DNA of 64,000 nt from Paenibacillus larvae subsp. larvae. GTDB lineage: Bacteria > Bacillota > Bacilli > Paenibacillales > NBRC-103111. The position numbers were made by a program, and so were the translations under genes. The notes beneath the pieces are model-generated. The model did not search any database and was not told the DNA's origin. It worked only from the letters and a program-made list of their open reading frames with translations. Shown here one piece after another: positions 47,190 to 56,192 of this stretch (position 1 is its first letter; each line of letters opens with the position of its first letter). The stretch lies in assembly GCF_002003265.1 (NCBI RefSeq), contig NZ_CP019687.1, forward strand, positions 806,001 through 870,000, written 5' to 3'.

Positions 47190-47840
47190 ATCGAGCTTAC
47201 ATCCCGGCAATTGGAAATTGTTGAATTAGTTAAACAAAACGCCCCGATTACAGGAGACCAGATTGCGGAAATGCTCGGGCTAAGCAAACCTACGATTCGA
47301 TCGGATTTGTCCGTCCTCGTTATGCTTGGTTATCTGGATGCTAAACCGAAGGTCGGCTATTTTCCCGGCAAGGCAATGGCACCGGAAGGACAGATGGCGA
47401 AGCGGCTGCTCAGCCTGAAAGTGAAGGATATCCAGGGAGTGCCTGTTATTATGCGGGATACCGCTACCGTCCAAGAGGCGGTAGTCACTCTGTTTCTTGA
47501 GAATGTAGGGAGCGTCATTGTAGCCGACGAGAACGGAACGCTCCAAGGGGTTATTTCCCGGAAGGATTTGCTCAAAGTAACACTCGGCAATCCAAGTGCC
47601 TCTTCCATGCTTATTAGTTTGGTCATGACCCGTCATCCCAACATTGTGACCGCTAATGAAGAGGAGTCCGTCTTGGATGCGGCAAGGAAAATGATCACGC
47701 ACCAGATAGACAGCCTGCCTGTTCTTAGGGTGACCAGCCAGAATGGAGTCGAACGGCAGGAAGTTGTGGGCCGCGTAACCAAAACCAGCATGACCAATGT
47801 GCTGGTCGAATTGGCACAAGGTCTTGAGACAGGAGGATAA
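47190..47840 (+). CDS. ccpN: CcpN-type gluconeogenesis repressor (HTH + two CBS)
   Basis: About 216 residues. An N-terminal winged HTH (QLEIVELVKQNAPITGDQIAEMLGLSKPTIRSDLSVL, residues about 6-45) is followed by two CBS domains (VKDIQGVPVIMRDTATVQEAV; ASSMLISLVMTRHPNIVTANEEESV). CcpN represses gapB, pckA and SR1 during glycolysis in B. subtilis. The start is a puzzle: AAGGAGG at 47174-47180 points to ATC 47190 (I-E-L-T-S), a non-standard start, whereas the first standard start, TTG 47211, lies 30 bases from the SD and would trim the HTH. I annotate from ATC with reservation. It sits between ppdK and ppsR. Confidence 0.88.
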   Translation: MELTSRQLEIVELVKQNAPITGDQIAEMLGLSKPTIRSDLSVLVMLGYLDAKPKVGYFPGKAMAPEGQMAKRLLSLKVKDIQGVPVIMRDTATVQEAVVTLFLENVGSVIVADENGTLQGVISRKDLLKVTLGNPSASSMLISLVMTRHPNIVTANEEESVLDAARKMITHQIDSLPVLRVTSQNGVERQEVVGRVTKTSMTNVLVELAQGLETGG

Positions 47841-47846
47841 CGTCTT

Positions 47847-48650
47847 TTGAGTGATACCGGACATCAGCTTCTATACCTCTGCTCCGATTCGATCGGAGAA
47901 ACCGCAGAAGCGGTAGCTTTAGCAACAATTCGTCAATTTCGGTCAGATCATATCAGAATCAAACGTTACAGCTATGTTCGGCATGAAGATGAGATTCGCA
48001 AGCTTATGGAAGAAGTGGCGGAAAGCCGCGGTTTTGTAGCTTACACCCTTGTTCAGTCTGAGCTGCGGGAAATGATGAAGGCAGAATCCATCCGTTTAAC
48101 CGTAAGAGCGGTGGATATTATGGGCCCTATGATGAAGGCGTTCATGGACACTTTTGGGGATTTACCCATTCAGAAGCCTGGCCTGCTGCATCAAATGGAT
48201 GAGGAATATTTCCGGCGGGTGGAGGCCATCGAATTTGCAGTCAAATACGATGACGGTAAAGATACCCGGGGTATGCTTCTGGCTGATATTGTGCTTATTG
48301 GCGTATCCCGGACGTCTAAAACACCACTCAGTATTTTTCTGGCCCATAAAGGGGTAAAGGTGGCGAATTTACCCGTTATGCCTGAGGTTAAGCCCCCTCA
48401 GGAATTGTTCAAAATTCCAGGAAGCCGGATTATTGGTCTTACTATGGATGCTGAGAACATTCTCAAAATTCGTACAGAAAGACTGAAAACTGTCGGATTG
48501 CCTTTTGGTTCCAAATATGCCAGTATGCAGCGTATTCTGGAAGAACTGGAATATGCGGACCGGCTGATGAAATCAATTGGCTGCCCGGTTATTAATGTAA
48601 CAGACAAAGCCATCGAAGAAACAGCGGGTCTTATTATGGGATATGTATAA
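47847..48650 (+). CDS. ppsR: PPDK regulatory protein (bifunctional kinase/phosphorylase)
   Basis: 267 residues, TTG start with AGGAGG ten bases upstream. The DUF299 family reversibly phosphorylates PPDK (or PEP synthase) on Thr next to the catalytic His, using ADP. The P-loop-like GVSRTSKTP is near residue 150, and the N-terminal YLCSDSIGETAEAVALA is the conserved family start. The partner ppdK lies two genes upstream, so the operon encodes enzyme and switch together. It equals B. subtilis YqfL, which is also downstream of ccpN. A terminator follows. Confidence 0.93.
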   Translation: MSDTGHQLLYLCSDSIGETAEAVALATIRQFRSDHIRIKRYSYVRHEDEIRKLMEEVAESRGFVAYTLVQSELREMMKAESIRLTVRAVDIMGPMMKAFMDTFGDLPIQKPGLLHQMDEEYFRRVEAIEFAVKYDDGKDTRGMLLADIVLIGVSRTSKTPLSIFLAHKGVKVANLPVMPEVKPPQELFKIPGSRIIGLTMDAENILKIRTERLKTVGLPFGSKYASMQRILEELEYADRLMKSIGCPVINVTDKAIEETAGLIMGYV

Positions 48651-48682
48651 GTTTGTATATAAAAGAAAATGACCCTTTTGCC

Positions 48683-48720
48683 AAACCATCTCTACAGTGA
48701 CTGCTGTAGTGATGGTTTTT
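48683..48720 (+). terminator. Terminator of the ppdK-ccpN-ppsR operon
   Basis: AAACCATCTCTACAG pairs with CTGTAGTGATGGTTT (two wobble/mismatch positions) and ends in TTTTTG. Confidence 0.85.
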
Positions 48721-48829
48721 GTGCCCCTATACAGGAAGGAATGATTCCTGACAAGGATGCGAAATGTTTTTTGCCTGGAATACGAAAATGTATGGGTTGT
48801 GATGTCTTGTTTGCGAGAGGATGAATAAC

Positions 48830-50575
48830 TTGAAAGACTGGAGTGTGTTTTACGGTTTTGTTAAGCCCTATTTAAAAAAAATAGCACTGACTCTGTTAAT
48901 TGGCATCATAAAGTTTGGAATTCCCCTCACTTTGCCGATGATTTTAAAATACCTGGTTGATCACCTTTTGCTGAATTATCAGCTTTCCACCGGCGAAAAA
49001 ATGACTCAACTATCGATGGTACTGGGCATTTCTTTCTTCGTCTTTGTAATTGTAAGGGGACCTGTCGAGTATTATCGCCAGTATTTTGCCCAGTGGATTA
49101 CGAGCCGTATTCTGTATGATATCCGCAACCGGCTGTATGAACATATTCAAAAGCTCTCCATCCGCTATTACCAAAACAGAAAAGTAGGAGAACTGATCTC
49201 CCGCTTTATCAATGATGTGGAACAGACAAAGAATCTTGTAGAAGTCGGGATGATGAATGTCTGGCTGGACCTGTTTACTTTAAGCATAGCCCTTATTTTG
49301 ATGACCACCCTTGATCCTGTTCTGACTCTGGTTGCCATCAGCATCTTCCCTTTGTACGGGATTGCCGTCAAGATCTTATACCGGCGGCTTAAAAAGCTGA
49401 CGAAAGACCGTTCGCAAGCTTTGGCAGAAATTCAGGGATATCTTCATGAACGGATTCAGGGACTTCCGGTTATTCGCAGTTTTACTTTGGAAAAGTACGA
49501 ACAAAAACAGTTTGGTAAGCGCAATCAGCATTTTCTTGACAAAGCCATGGCCCAAACAAAATGGAATGCGGTCACGTTTGCCGTTATCAATGTCCTCACA
49601 GATATTGCTCCTTTGCTTGTGATCGGGTATGGAGGGTATATGGTGATTCAAGGGAATTTGACAATAGGCTCCTTTGTGGCATTCTTTGGTTATTTGGACC
49701 GCTTGTATAATCCGCTTCGCCGATTGATTAATTCCTCTACTGTGCTGACCCAGGCATCTGCTTCACTGGAACGTGTTGTCGAGTTCATGAAAGAGCCTTA
49801 CGATATCCGGGACAAGCCTGAAGCCCGGCAGCTGCCTGAAGGAAACGGGGAGATCTTGTTTGATCACGTGTGGTTCCGCTATAACAAAGAGGATGATTGG
49901 GTCTTGAAAGATATTCACCTGCACATCAAGCCTGGACAGACTGTGGCTCTGGTAGGAATGAGCGGAGGAGGAAAGTCTTCTCTGATCGGCCTGATCCCCC
50001 GTTTTTTTGATATCGAAAAAGGGCGTATTGAAGTAAACGGTATGGATATCCGGGATGTTACCCAGATCAGTTTGCGTGAAGAAATCGGGATGGTACAGCA
50101 GGAAAATTTTCTGTTCAGCGGTACGGTCAGGGAAAACATTTTGCTGGGAAATCCGAACGCTACGGAAGAAGAAATGATAGCAGCTGCCGTTTCGGCAAAT
50201 GCCCACGGCTTTATTACCCAGCTTCCAGATGGTTATGACACGGAAATCGGCGAGAGAGGTATCAAATTGTCCGGAGGGCAGAAACAGCGTGTAGCTATTG
50301 CCCGCGTTTTCCTGAAAAACCCGCAGGTCCTCATTCTGGACGAAGCCACTTCCGCTTTGGATTTAGAGTCTGAGCATCTGATCCAGCAGTCCCTGCAGGA
50401 ATTGGCGCATAATCGTACAACACTCATCGTGGCACACCGTTTATCTACTATCACACATGCAGACCAAATTGTTGTCATGGAAAACGGGGAGATTGTAGAG
50501 CAAGGGACGCACATGGAACTGCTGGAACAGGAAGGCAGCTATGCAAGGCTGTTCAATGTGCAGACGCTTGTTTAA
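48830..50575 (+). CDS. ABC exporter, fused membrane and ATPase domains
   Basis: About 581 residues. I prefer TTG 48830 because GAGAGG (48815-48820) directly abuts the ATG at 48821. Six membrane helices fill residues 1-310 (LTLLIGIIKFGIPLTLPMIL, ALILMTTLDPVLTLVAI and others). The nucleotide-binding domain has Walker A GMSGGGKSS (about 380), the Q-loop VQQENFLFS, signature LSGGQKQR, Walker B VLILDEATSAL and switch His in VAHRLST. It is a half-size homodimeric or heterodimeric multidrug/lipid-type exporter like B. subtilis YwjA/YfiB. Substrate unknown; no partner gene adjacent. Confidence 0.9.
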   Translation: MKDWSVFYGFVKPYLKKIALTLLIGIIKFGIPLTLPMILKYLVDHLLLNYQLSTGEKMTQLSMVLGISFFVFVIVRGPVEYYRQYFAQWITSRILYDIRNRLYEHIQKLSIRYYQNRKVGELISRFINDVEQTKNLVEVGMMNVWLDLFTLSIALILMTTLDPVLTLVAISIFPLYGIAVKILYRRLKKLTKDRSQALAEIQGYLHERIQGLPVIRSFTLEKYEQKQFGKRNQHFLDKAMAQTKWNAVTFAVINVLTDIAPLLVIGYGGYMVIQGNLTIGSFVAFFGYLDRLYNPLRRLINSSTVLTQASASLERVVEFMKEPYDIRDKPEARQLPEGNGEILFDHVWFRYNKEDDWVLKDIHLHIKPGQTVALVGMSGGGKSSLIGLIPRFFDIEKGRIEVNGMDIRDVTQISLREEIGMVQQENFLFSGTVRENILLGNPNATEEEMIAAAVSANAHGFITQLPDGYDTEIGERGIKLSGGQKQRVAIARVFLKNPQVLILDEATSALDLESEHLIQQSLQELAHNRTTLIVAHRLSTITHADQIVVMENGEIVEQGTHMELLEQEGSYARLFNVQTLV

Positions 50576-50636
50576 ATTTGCTTCTGGTTGCCTAGCATAG
50601 TAATTGCATCATAAAACAGATATGAAGCAGGGGTAG

Positions 50637-51719
50637 CTAATCTTCCCTGCGCCGGTCAATGGCTTCTTCCATGGTCTTGTCTGTCAAGTGGGCATAGATC
50701 TGGGTAGTATCGGAAGATGCATGGCCCAACTGCTCCTGCGTTTTATACAAATCATTTTGCAAGTAATAATCCGTGGCAAAGGAATGCCGCAGTTTATGGA
50801 CGCTCAAATACGGCTTGCCAAACCTTTTGGCATATTTGAGCACCATCTCTTGCATGGCCCGTTTTGTCATCATTTTTCCTTCGGACCTCCCGTTAGGAAT
50901 GGTGAGAAACAGGGCCTTTTCTTTTTTGGGCGGCCGGTATCGTGTCTCTCTGATTTCCAAATAACGGGAAAGATCTTCCATCGCTTCCTGCCGGAAATAG
51001 ACTCTTGTTTTAAAGCTGCCGTCATTATTCCCCTTGCGGAATACATAGATGGTCTTTTTCTTAATATCCAAGTCGTCCAGAGTCAAATTGACCACTTCGG
51101 AAACACGTAAGCCGGAATGGAGGATCAGACTGACAATACAGGCGTCCCGCACATGATTTTGTTTGTAAGCATATAAAGCCTGTTTATTATCAGCCACATC
51201 GTGTTCGTACCCTTCCCTGATATAGTGGATAAACTCGATGATTTCTTCCTCCTGCAGCAGTTTGCCTTCAAGCTTGCTGGCGATATCCTTGGAGCGGTTG
51301 GTCCGTTTGATTTCGATCTTGGCCATAACGTTTCTTTTAAGCAGGGGATAAAAGTTTTCATCTTCTGCAATTTGGCTCAAATAATGAAACAGGGACCGAA
51401 GGGAGGATAATTTACGGGTTATGGTGATTTTTTTATTCAGGTGATTCTTATGCGTGGCCAGGAAAGCTTTGAAATTGTCGATGCTGTCCGTATGAAGCCG
51501 CTCCAGATCTTCCAGAGGGATGCCGGGCATTTGTTCCGCTTCTGTCAGTCCTTCCGCCATCATCCAACCGAAAAAAGTTTCGTAGTCCCGCACATATTCC
51601 AAAAGAGTGGAGGGAGAAAGATCCGGCAGTTTATGATGAATATATTTATCCACGTACCAGGGCATGTGGGGAAGTTTTTTGTCCAGTTCTTCACGGTCTT
51701 TTTGTTTTTGTATGTTCAT
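50637..51719 (-). CDS. xerS: Tyrosine recombinase XerS
   Basis: 360 residues from the minus-strand ATG at 51719 (GAGGTGACC upstream). The N-terminal SAM-like DNA-binding domain (SPSTLLEYVRDYETFFGWMM) precedes the catalytic domain: R in HSGLRVSEVVNL, K in FRKGN, HKLRHSFATDYY (HxxR), and GHASSDTTQIYAHL (His and nucleophilic Tyr). Length and sequence match XerS, a single-protein recombinase of Firmicutes annotated as resolving chromosome dimers at difSL in streptococci. No phage or integron genes adjoin it, so a housekeeping role is likelier than mobile integration. Confidence 0.88.
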   Translation of the reverse strand: MNIQKQKDREELDKKLPHMPWYVDKYIHHKLPDLSPSTLLEYVRDYETFFGWMMAEGLTEAEQMPGIPLEDLERLHTDSIDNFKAFLATHKNHLNKKITITRKLSSLRSLFHYLSQIAEDENFYPLLKRNVMAKIEIKRTNRSKDIASKLEGKLLQEEEIIEFIHYIREGYEHDVADNKQALYAYKQNHVRDACIVSLILHSGLRVSEVVNLTLDDLDIKKKTIYVFRKGNNDGSFKTRVYFRQEAMEDLSRYLEIRETRYRPPKKEKALFLTIPNGRSEGKMMTKRAMQEMVLKYAKRFGKPYLSVHKLRHSFATDYYLQNDLYKTQEQLGHASSDTTQIYAHLTDKTMEEAIDRRRED

Positions 51720-51934
51720 GTAGGTCACCTCGGTATTTCATTCTTAATTTGCGGGACAAATCGCTAGTTTCAGTATATCGGAGCTTCAGGACCGGTACAA
51801 TGCCTGATAATCAGATAACCATACGGGAAGACCGAATTGCCTGCATATCAAGGAAGAGTTAATTTCCTATTGAGAAACTTGGGATTATCTTGTATAGTGA
51901 ATACAAATCGTTCTGCAAAATATTGCATATTGTG

Positions 51935-52112
51935 GAGACAGGTGCTTCGTCTGTAACGATGAAACTTAAAAGGGAAGATCGGTGTAAATCCGTCGCGGTC
52001 CCGCCACTGTAACAGAGGAGCCTTGTGCCAGGCAAACGCCACTGGTCTAAGATGACTGGGAAGGCGGCTTTAAGGCGATGAATCTGGAAGCCAGGAGACC
52101 TGCCTGTTCTAA
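51935..52112 (+). promoter_or_regulatory. Cobalamin riboswitch controlling metE
   Basis: Conserved aptamer features in order: AAAAGGGAA, GGTGTAAATCC, GCGGTCCCGCCACTGTAAC, GAGCC, GCCACTGG, GGGAAGGCGG, GATGAATCTGGAAGCCAGGAGACCTGCC. It senses coenzyme B12. With B12 present the downstream terminator forms and metE, whose enzyme does not need B12, is turned off. Confidence 0.93.
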
Positions 52113-52179
52113 CGACACTGCTAACCTACGGACGATAGGAAGGTGTTAGATGACCATGCCAGTTTATTATGCAAACACG

Positions 52180-52221
52180 GGCATCTTTCCCTATGCGCCA
52201 GAAAAGGAAGGATGCCTTTTT
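52180..52221 (+). terminator. Expression-platform terminator of the cobalamin riboswitch
   Basis: GGCATCTTTCC pairs with GGAAGGATGCC (one G-U) and is followed by five T residues, 84 bases before the metE start. Confidence 0.8.
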
Positions 52222-52304
52222 GTTATTGGCTTTCTGCACCTTTACCTGCCATCTCTTTGCTTTCCATAAGCAAAATGATTCCTATTATGAGAGGAGCCAT
52301 ATGA

Positions 52305-54605
52305 ATGAGTAATTTGGTAAACGGTAATTTGGGTTATCCGAGAATCGGTTTGAACAGGGAATGGAAGAAAGCTCTGGAAAGTTTTTGGTCCGGAAAAATA
52401 GGGGAAGATGAGCTTCTTTCCACGACTCGCCAGCTTCGTCTCAGCCATTTGAGAAAGCAAATAGAGAAGGGCATTCAGCTAATCCCCGTAAACGATTTTA
52501 CTTTGTACGATCAAATGCTGGACCATGCGGCAATGTTCGGCCTGGTTCCAAGCCGTTTCCATTATGATGGAGGGCCTGTATCCTTAGAGACTTATTTCGC
52601 GATGGCTCGGGGAAATAAGCAGGCTACAGCTTGTGAAATGACCAAATGGTTTAATACCAACTATCACTATATTGTGCCTGAATTACAGGGCGCGGCGCCA
52701 TCCTTAACGGTAAACCGGCCGCTTGAGGCCTACCGTGAGGCTAAACAGGAATTAGGCGTAGAAACAAAGCCTGTCCTGATCGGGCTGCTCACCTTTCTGA
52801 AATTATCTAAAGGTTATGAGCCGGACCGGTTTGCCTCCCTGGCAGATCAGTTCCTTCCTTTGTATAAACAGATTCTAATAGAGCTGGAACAGGAAGGGGT
52901 TGCCTGGGTCCAAATTGATGAACCGGTATTAGCTGCATCTTTATTTACAAATGAGGATGTTCAGGTTTTGCAAAACGTTTATCAAGAACTTCATAAGGCT
53001 GCACCGGAATTGAACATTTTACTGCAAACTTATTTTGATTCCGTTCCATACTATGAAGCTGCTGCAGGATTGCCCGTACAGGCGCTTGGTCTTGACTTTG
53101 TCCAAGGAGCGGAAGGAAATCTCCAAGCTATTCAGCGTTTCGGTTTTCCGGAAGACAAAATCTTAGGTATCGGCATTATCGATGGCCGGAATATATGGGC
53201 TTCGGATTTAAAGGAAAAAATACGGACGCTTGAATCCATTTCCGCAGCGGTACCTTCTTCCAGGTGGATTCTTCAACCTTCCTGCAGCCTGCTGCATGTG
53301 CCAGTCAGCCTGGAGCAGGAATCGGGGCTGGATTCCGTTTTGAAACAAGCTTTAGCTTTTGCCGATGAAAAGCTGGATGAATTGGTCCTGCTGACTAAGT
53401 ATTGGACAGAAGGCAGTGATTCAGTTCAAGCGGATTTAACCAGCAACGAAGAGGCAGTCCGTGCCCTGAAAGAATCCGCTGCCCGGAATCATACGGAAGT
53501 GCAGAAAGCGGTAGAACAGCTAAAAAATGAGACAGGCAAACGAATCAGTCCATTCACCAGACGCAAACAGCTGCAGCAGGACAAATGGCAGCTTCCTCTA
53601 TTGCCTACAACTACCATCGGCAGTTTCCCGCAAACGAAGGAAGTTAGGCAAACACGGCTTAAATGGCGCAAAGGTGATATTACCAACGAGCAGTACCAGG
53701 CTTTCATTGAAGCGGAAATCAGGGATTGGGTTCAAATTCAGGAAGAAATCGGCCTGGATGTCCTGGTACATGGCGAATTCGAACGGACAGACATGGTAGA
53801 ATTTTTTGGTGAAAAATTAGGCGGCTTTGCCTTTACGAAAAACGGATGGGTACAGTCTTATGGATCCCGCTGTGTAAAACCTCCTGTCATTTACGGGGAT
53901 GTGTATTTTGATTCTCCGATGACCGTGAAGGAAAGTGTATACGCCCAGTCCCTTACATCAAAACCGATGAAAGGTATGCTTACAGGTCCAGTGACCATTT
54001 TAAACTGGTCCTTTGTACGGGATGATATTTCACGAGAAGCTGTAGCTAATCAAATTGCCCTGGCTCTGCGCAAGGAAATAGAGGAACTGGAGAAATCGGG
54101 AATTGAAATGATTCAAGTGGATGAACCTGCCCTTCGTGAAGGTCTCCCTCTTCAGGTGAAAGACAAAGATGGTTACCTGCGGTGGGCGGTTAAGGCCTTC
54201 AAGATAGCCACCTGCACAGTCAAAGATACGACACAGATTCATACTCATATGTGTTATTGCGAGTTTCAGGATGTGCTGGATTCTATCAAAGCGATGGATG
54301 CCGATGTGATCTCAATTGAGACATCCCGGAGCCATGGAGAACTTATCGGGGCGTTTGAAGAAGATACGTATGAACAGGGAATCGGCCTGGGCGTCTATGA
54401 TATTCACAGTCCAAGGGTCCCTTCCGTGGAAGAGATGGAGCAAATGATAGACCGGGCACTGAAAGTACTTGACCCCTCTCTCTTCTGGATAAATCCGGAT
54501 TGTGGTCTCAAGACTCGTGGAAGAGAGGAAACTATTGCTTCGCTCAAGAACATGGTGGAAGCTACACACCGGGCCAGAAACAAGCAGCTCCAATCTTTAT
54601 CCTAA
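52305..54605 (+). CDS. metE: Cobalamin-independent methionine synthase
   Basis: 766 residues, ATG 52305 with GAGAGGAG eight bases upstream. It transfers methyl from 5-methyltetrahydropteroyltri-glutamate to homocysteine. It has a double barrel: the N-terminal half starts GNLGYPRIGLNREWKKALE; the C-terminal half has TTTIGSFPQTKEVR, the zinc ligands in HTHMCYCEF (His, Cys), and INPDCGLKTRG with the last Cys. It is under the B12 riboswitch directly upstream, as expected for a cell that prefers MetH when B12 is available, and is monocistronic. Confidence 0.96.
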   Translation: MSNLVNGNLGYPRIGLNREWKKALESFWSGKIGEDELLSTTRQLRLSHLRKQIEKGIQLIPVNDFTLYDQMLDHAAMFGLVPSRFHYDGGPVSLETYFAMARGNKQATACEMTKWFNTNYHYIVPELQGAAPSLTVNRPLEAYREAKQELGVETKPVLIGLLTFLKLSKGYEPDRFASLADQFLPLYKQILIELEQEGVAWVQIDEPVLAASLFTNEDVQVLQNVYQELHKAAPELNILLQTYFDSVPYYEAAAGLPVQALGLDFVQGAEGNLQAIQRFGFPEDKILGIGIIDGRNIWASDLKEKIRTLESISAAVPSSRWILQPSCSLLHVPVSLEQESGLDSVLKQALAFADEKLDELVLLTKYWTEGSDSVQADLTSNEEAVRALKESAARNHTEVQKAVEQLKNETGKRISPFTRRKQLQQDKWQLPLLPTTTIGSFPQTKEVRQTRLKWRKGDITNEQYQAFIEAEIRDWVQIQEEIGLDVLVHGEFERTDMVEFFGEKLGGFAFTKNGWVQSYGSRCVKPPVIYGDVYFDSPMTVKESVYAQSLTSKPMKGMLTGPVTILNWSFVRDDISREAVANQIALALRKEIEELEKSGIEMIQVDEPALREGLPLQVKDKDGYLRWAVKAFKIATCTVKDTTQIHTHMCYCEFQDVLDSIKAMDADVISIETSRSHGELIGAFEEDTYEQGIGLGVYDIHSPRVPSVEEMEQMIDRALKVLDPSLFWINPDCGLKTRGREETIASLKNMVEATHRARNKQLQSLS

Positions 54606-54618
54606 TATGAAATGAAGA

Positions 54619-54656
54619 CAGCCCTTCGGTTCAGAATGACCGAAGGGCTGTTTTTT
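54619..54656 (+). terminator. Terminator after metE
   Basis: CAGCCCTTCGGT pairs with ACCGAAGGGCTG (8-base loop), then TTTTTTA. Confidence 0.92.
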
Positions 54657-54814
54657 ATTATTTCAAATCCTTTCCACCATACATAATTAGTTTGAATAGG
54701 TGCCTAATAAGATGTCTTCTTATCTATTCATCGCTAATTCCAATGGGATGGGTGTATTCTGGATGAAAATCTGATGGGAAAATTCAAAAAATTGTAATAA
54801 AATAGTGTTAACCA

Positions 54815-54828
54815 TGAAAGCGCTAACA
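54815..54828 (+). promoter_or_regulatory. cre site (CcpA) upstream of the lipase
   Basis: TGAAAGCGCTAACA matches the cre consensus at every fixed position. It lies 30 bases before the lipase SD and just past an AT-rich promoter-like stretch (TAATAAAAT, near 54796-54804), an ideal place to block transcription when glucose is present. Confidence 0.75.
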
Positions 54829-54857
54829 TAAGAAGTATTAAGAAGGGAGGTTATTTA

Positions 54858-56098
54858 ATGAGAAAACCGTTCAAAAGATGTATCCTTTTTATTTTGTTGG
54901 TTTTAGGTTTACTGTTGCCATTACCGGTGCAAGCAGAAAAGGGAAAGCAGAACCAGTATCCCATTATTCTGGTTCATGGTTTGGCAGGCTGGGGGCGGGA
55001 TGAGCTGTTGGGTGTGAAATATTGGGGGGGGTTCACGATATTCAGGAAAATTTGAAAAAAGAAGGTTATCCTGTTTATACAGCAGCTGTAGGCCCGGTAT
55101 CAAGCAACTGGGACCGGGCATGCGAACTATACGCACAAATTCATGGAGGGACAGTCGATTACGGTGCAGCACATGCCGCCAAACACGGACATGCCCGATA
55201 CGGTAGAACATACACAGGGTTTATTAAAAATTGGGATGAAACCAATAAAGTCCATCTGCTTGGACATAGTATGGGCGGTCAAACCATCCGGATGCTTGTA
55301 CAATTATTAAAAGAAGGAAGCGATGAAGAAAGAAATTATGCCCAGCAACATGCTGATGTGAAATTATCACCCTTGTTTGAAGGAGGAAAATCATATGTTC
55401 ATAGCGTGACAACAATAGGCAGTCCCCATAACGGAACGACTCTGGCAGACGGAAGTTTGCTTCTGCCATGTATCAAACAATGGATTATCGCAATGGCAGC
55501 TCTAGGTGAAAGCAGTAGTCTGTCCCTTTATGATTTCAAATTGGATCAATGGGGCATAAAAAAGAAAAAGGGAGAGTCTTTTGTTCAATATTTTGACCGT
55601 ATGATAAATAGCTCGATCTGGGGAAATACGAAAGATATTAGCCAATGGGACGCAAGTACAGACGGGGCAAAAGAAATAAATCAATGGGTAAAGGCACAAC
55701 CGGATGTATATTATTTTTCCTACAGTGCCCATGCAACATTCCCCGTTCTATTTACAGGCTTCCATCTCCCGCATTTCACCATGAATAAATTATTAATGCC
55801 AAACGCTGTTTTCATAGGTTCCTATACAAGATATGAAAAGAACCGTCCGACCATTGGTTCGTCCTGGTGGCAAAATGACGGAGTGATAAATACAAATTCG
55901 ATGATAGGTCCATCTACGGATAAAATTATATCTTACCGCGGTACGCCACAGATTGGAATATGGAATCATATAGAGACCAAACATAACTGGGATCATTTTG
56001 ATCTCATTGGATTGGATATTTCTGATACGCTGGGATTTTCTGATATCACTGCTTTTTATCGGATTATTGCCAAAAGATTGGCCAATTTGCCGCAATAA
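54858..56098 (+). CDS. Secreted lipase (family I.5-like), frameshifted in a G8 tract
   Basis: Extracellular triacylglycerol lipase, about 413 residues if whole, AAGGGAGG before ATG 54858. The signal peptide (KRCILFILLVLGLLLPLPVQA) likely ends at AQA-type VQA. The mature chain has PIILVHGLAGWG (oxyanion region), nucleophile motif GHSMGGQ, and GGTVDYGAAHAAKHGHARYG, the zinc-site stretch of thermostable Bacillus/Geobacillus lipases. The frame breaks in eight G at 55024-55031: nine would give KYWGGVHDIQ and join both halves. Either one-base loss in a slippery tract, phase variation, or a sequencing error. A cre site is upstream and a strong terminator downstream. Confidence 0.82.
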
Positions 56099-56122
56099 TT
56101 AGTCCGTCATGAAGTGTTTACT

Positions 56123-56175
56123 GAGCCATATTCAAATCCGCTTCGTTGAGGCGGGAATATGGCTCTACATTTTTC
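56123..56175 (+). terminator. Terminator after the lipase gene
   Basis: GAGCCATATTC pairs perfectly with GAATATGGCTC over a 21-base loop, followed by TACATTTTT. The minus-strand relic ends just beyond. Confidence 0.8.
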
Positions 56176-56192
56176 AATAGAAACGATTGATT

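Noticed and set aside
50637-51719. Tyrosine recombinase as integrase of a genomic island
   Set aside because: Sequence type fits the housekeeping XerS, with no attachment sites, tRNA gene or phage genes next to it.
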